A stretch of 6,727 nt of DNA from Klebsiella pneumoniae (GTDB taxonomy: Bacteria > Pseudomonadota > Gammaproteobacteria > Pseudomonadales > Azotimanducaceae), in the NCBI GenBank assembly GCA_945878745.1, contig CAMDVY010000168.1, positions 1 to 6,727 on the forward strand, in the 5' to 3' direction. Shown here in pieces: positions 6,656-6,727 of the stretch. The notes under the pieces were generated by a model. It was not told where the DNA came from and made no database searches. It worked only from the letters and a program-made list of their open reading frames with translations. Every line of letters starts with the position of its first letter. The stretch's first letter is position 1. The position numbers were made by a program, and so were the translations under genes.

Positions 6656-6727
6656 CTAGCCGACGATTCGGCCAGCGGGCTTGGGTTCGCCGTGAATTCG
6701 CAGCCACACTTCCTTGCGGTGTACTGC
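6656..6727 (-). CDS. C-terminal 23 codons of an unidentified minus-strand gene
   Basis: Reading the minus strand from the right edge gives AVHRKEVWLRIHGEPKPAGRIVG and then TAG (6658-6656). I split it here only as description: it starts AVHRKEVWLR and ends GEPKPAGRIVG. The peptide has natural composition, and a hairpin with a T-run follows on the same strand, which together suggest the true end of a gene whose body lies outside the window. Too little is present to name it; it could also be chance open frame. Confidence 0.4.
   Translation of the reverse strand, partial: AVHRKEVWLRIHGEPKPAGRIVG

Noticed and set aside
6441..6707. Minus-strand open frame (88 codons) over the right intergenic region
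   Set aside because: It runs antisense to the end of the unknown gene, through the terminator hairpin, and its product is low-complexity Ser/Pro/Arg with no motif.

Overview
The window looks like chromosomal DNA from a Gammaproteobacterium or a close relative. I judge this from the moderately high GC content, ATG/GTG starts, tightly overlapping genes, an Escherichia-type LexA operator (CTGT-N8-ACAG), and a Pseudomonas-like pairing of a FAN1 nuclease with an iron-sulfur helicase. No insertion sequence, tRNA, rRNA or CRISPR array was seen.

Layout. Most of the window (1-5917) is a compact minus-strand block of four genes read right to left: a bacterial FAN1-type VRR-NUC nuclease (5917-4277); a Rad3/XPD-type (DEAD_2) iron-sulfur helicase with an N-terminal PD-(D/E)XK nuclease module (4289-1956); a full-length pyruvate kinase (1959-553); and a secreted MORN-repeat protein that runs off the left edge (517 to beyond 1). 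The first two junctions are overlaps of 13 and 4 nt (the second is ATGA). The last gap is about 35 nt and holds no terminator, so co-transcription of all four is likely. To the right, a divergent gene of unknown function (6011-6526, plus strand) faces away from the block. It is followed by a minus-oriented hairpin plus T-run and the last 23 codons of another minus-strand gene that enters from the right.

Control. The space between the nuclease gene and the divergent gene holds a perfect minus-strand TATAAT box (5972-5977). Next to it is a 16-bp sequence, CTGTATAGATGCACAG (5985-6000), that fits the LexA/SOS box. It covers the -35 and spacer region of the nuclease promoter and lies just downstream of, or over, the start region of the divergent gene. 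The simplest reading is a DNA-damage-inducible operon for a crosslink or structured-DNA repair nuclease and its helicase partner.

What stands out is that a central glycolytic enzyme (pyruvate kinase) and a periplasmic or surface MORN protein appear to be the third and fourth genes of this SOS operon. An unrecognised 171-residue protein shares the same operator region. These are the points most worth testing.
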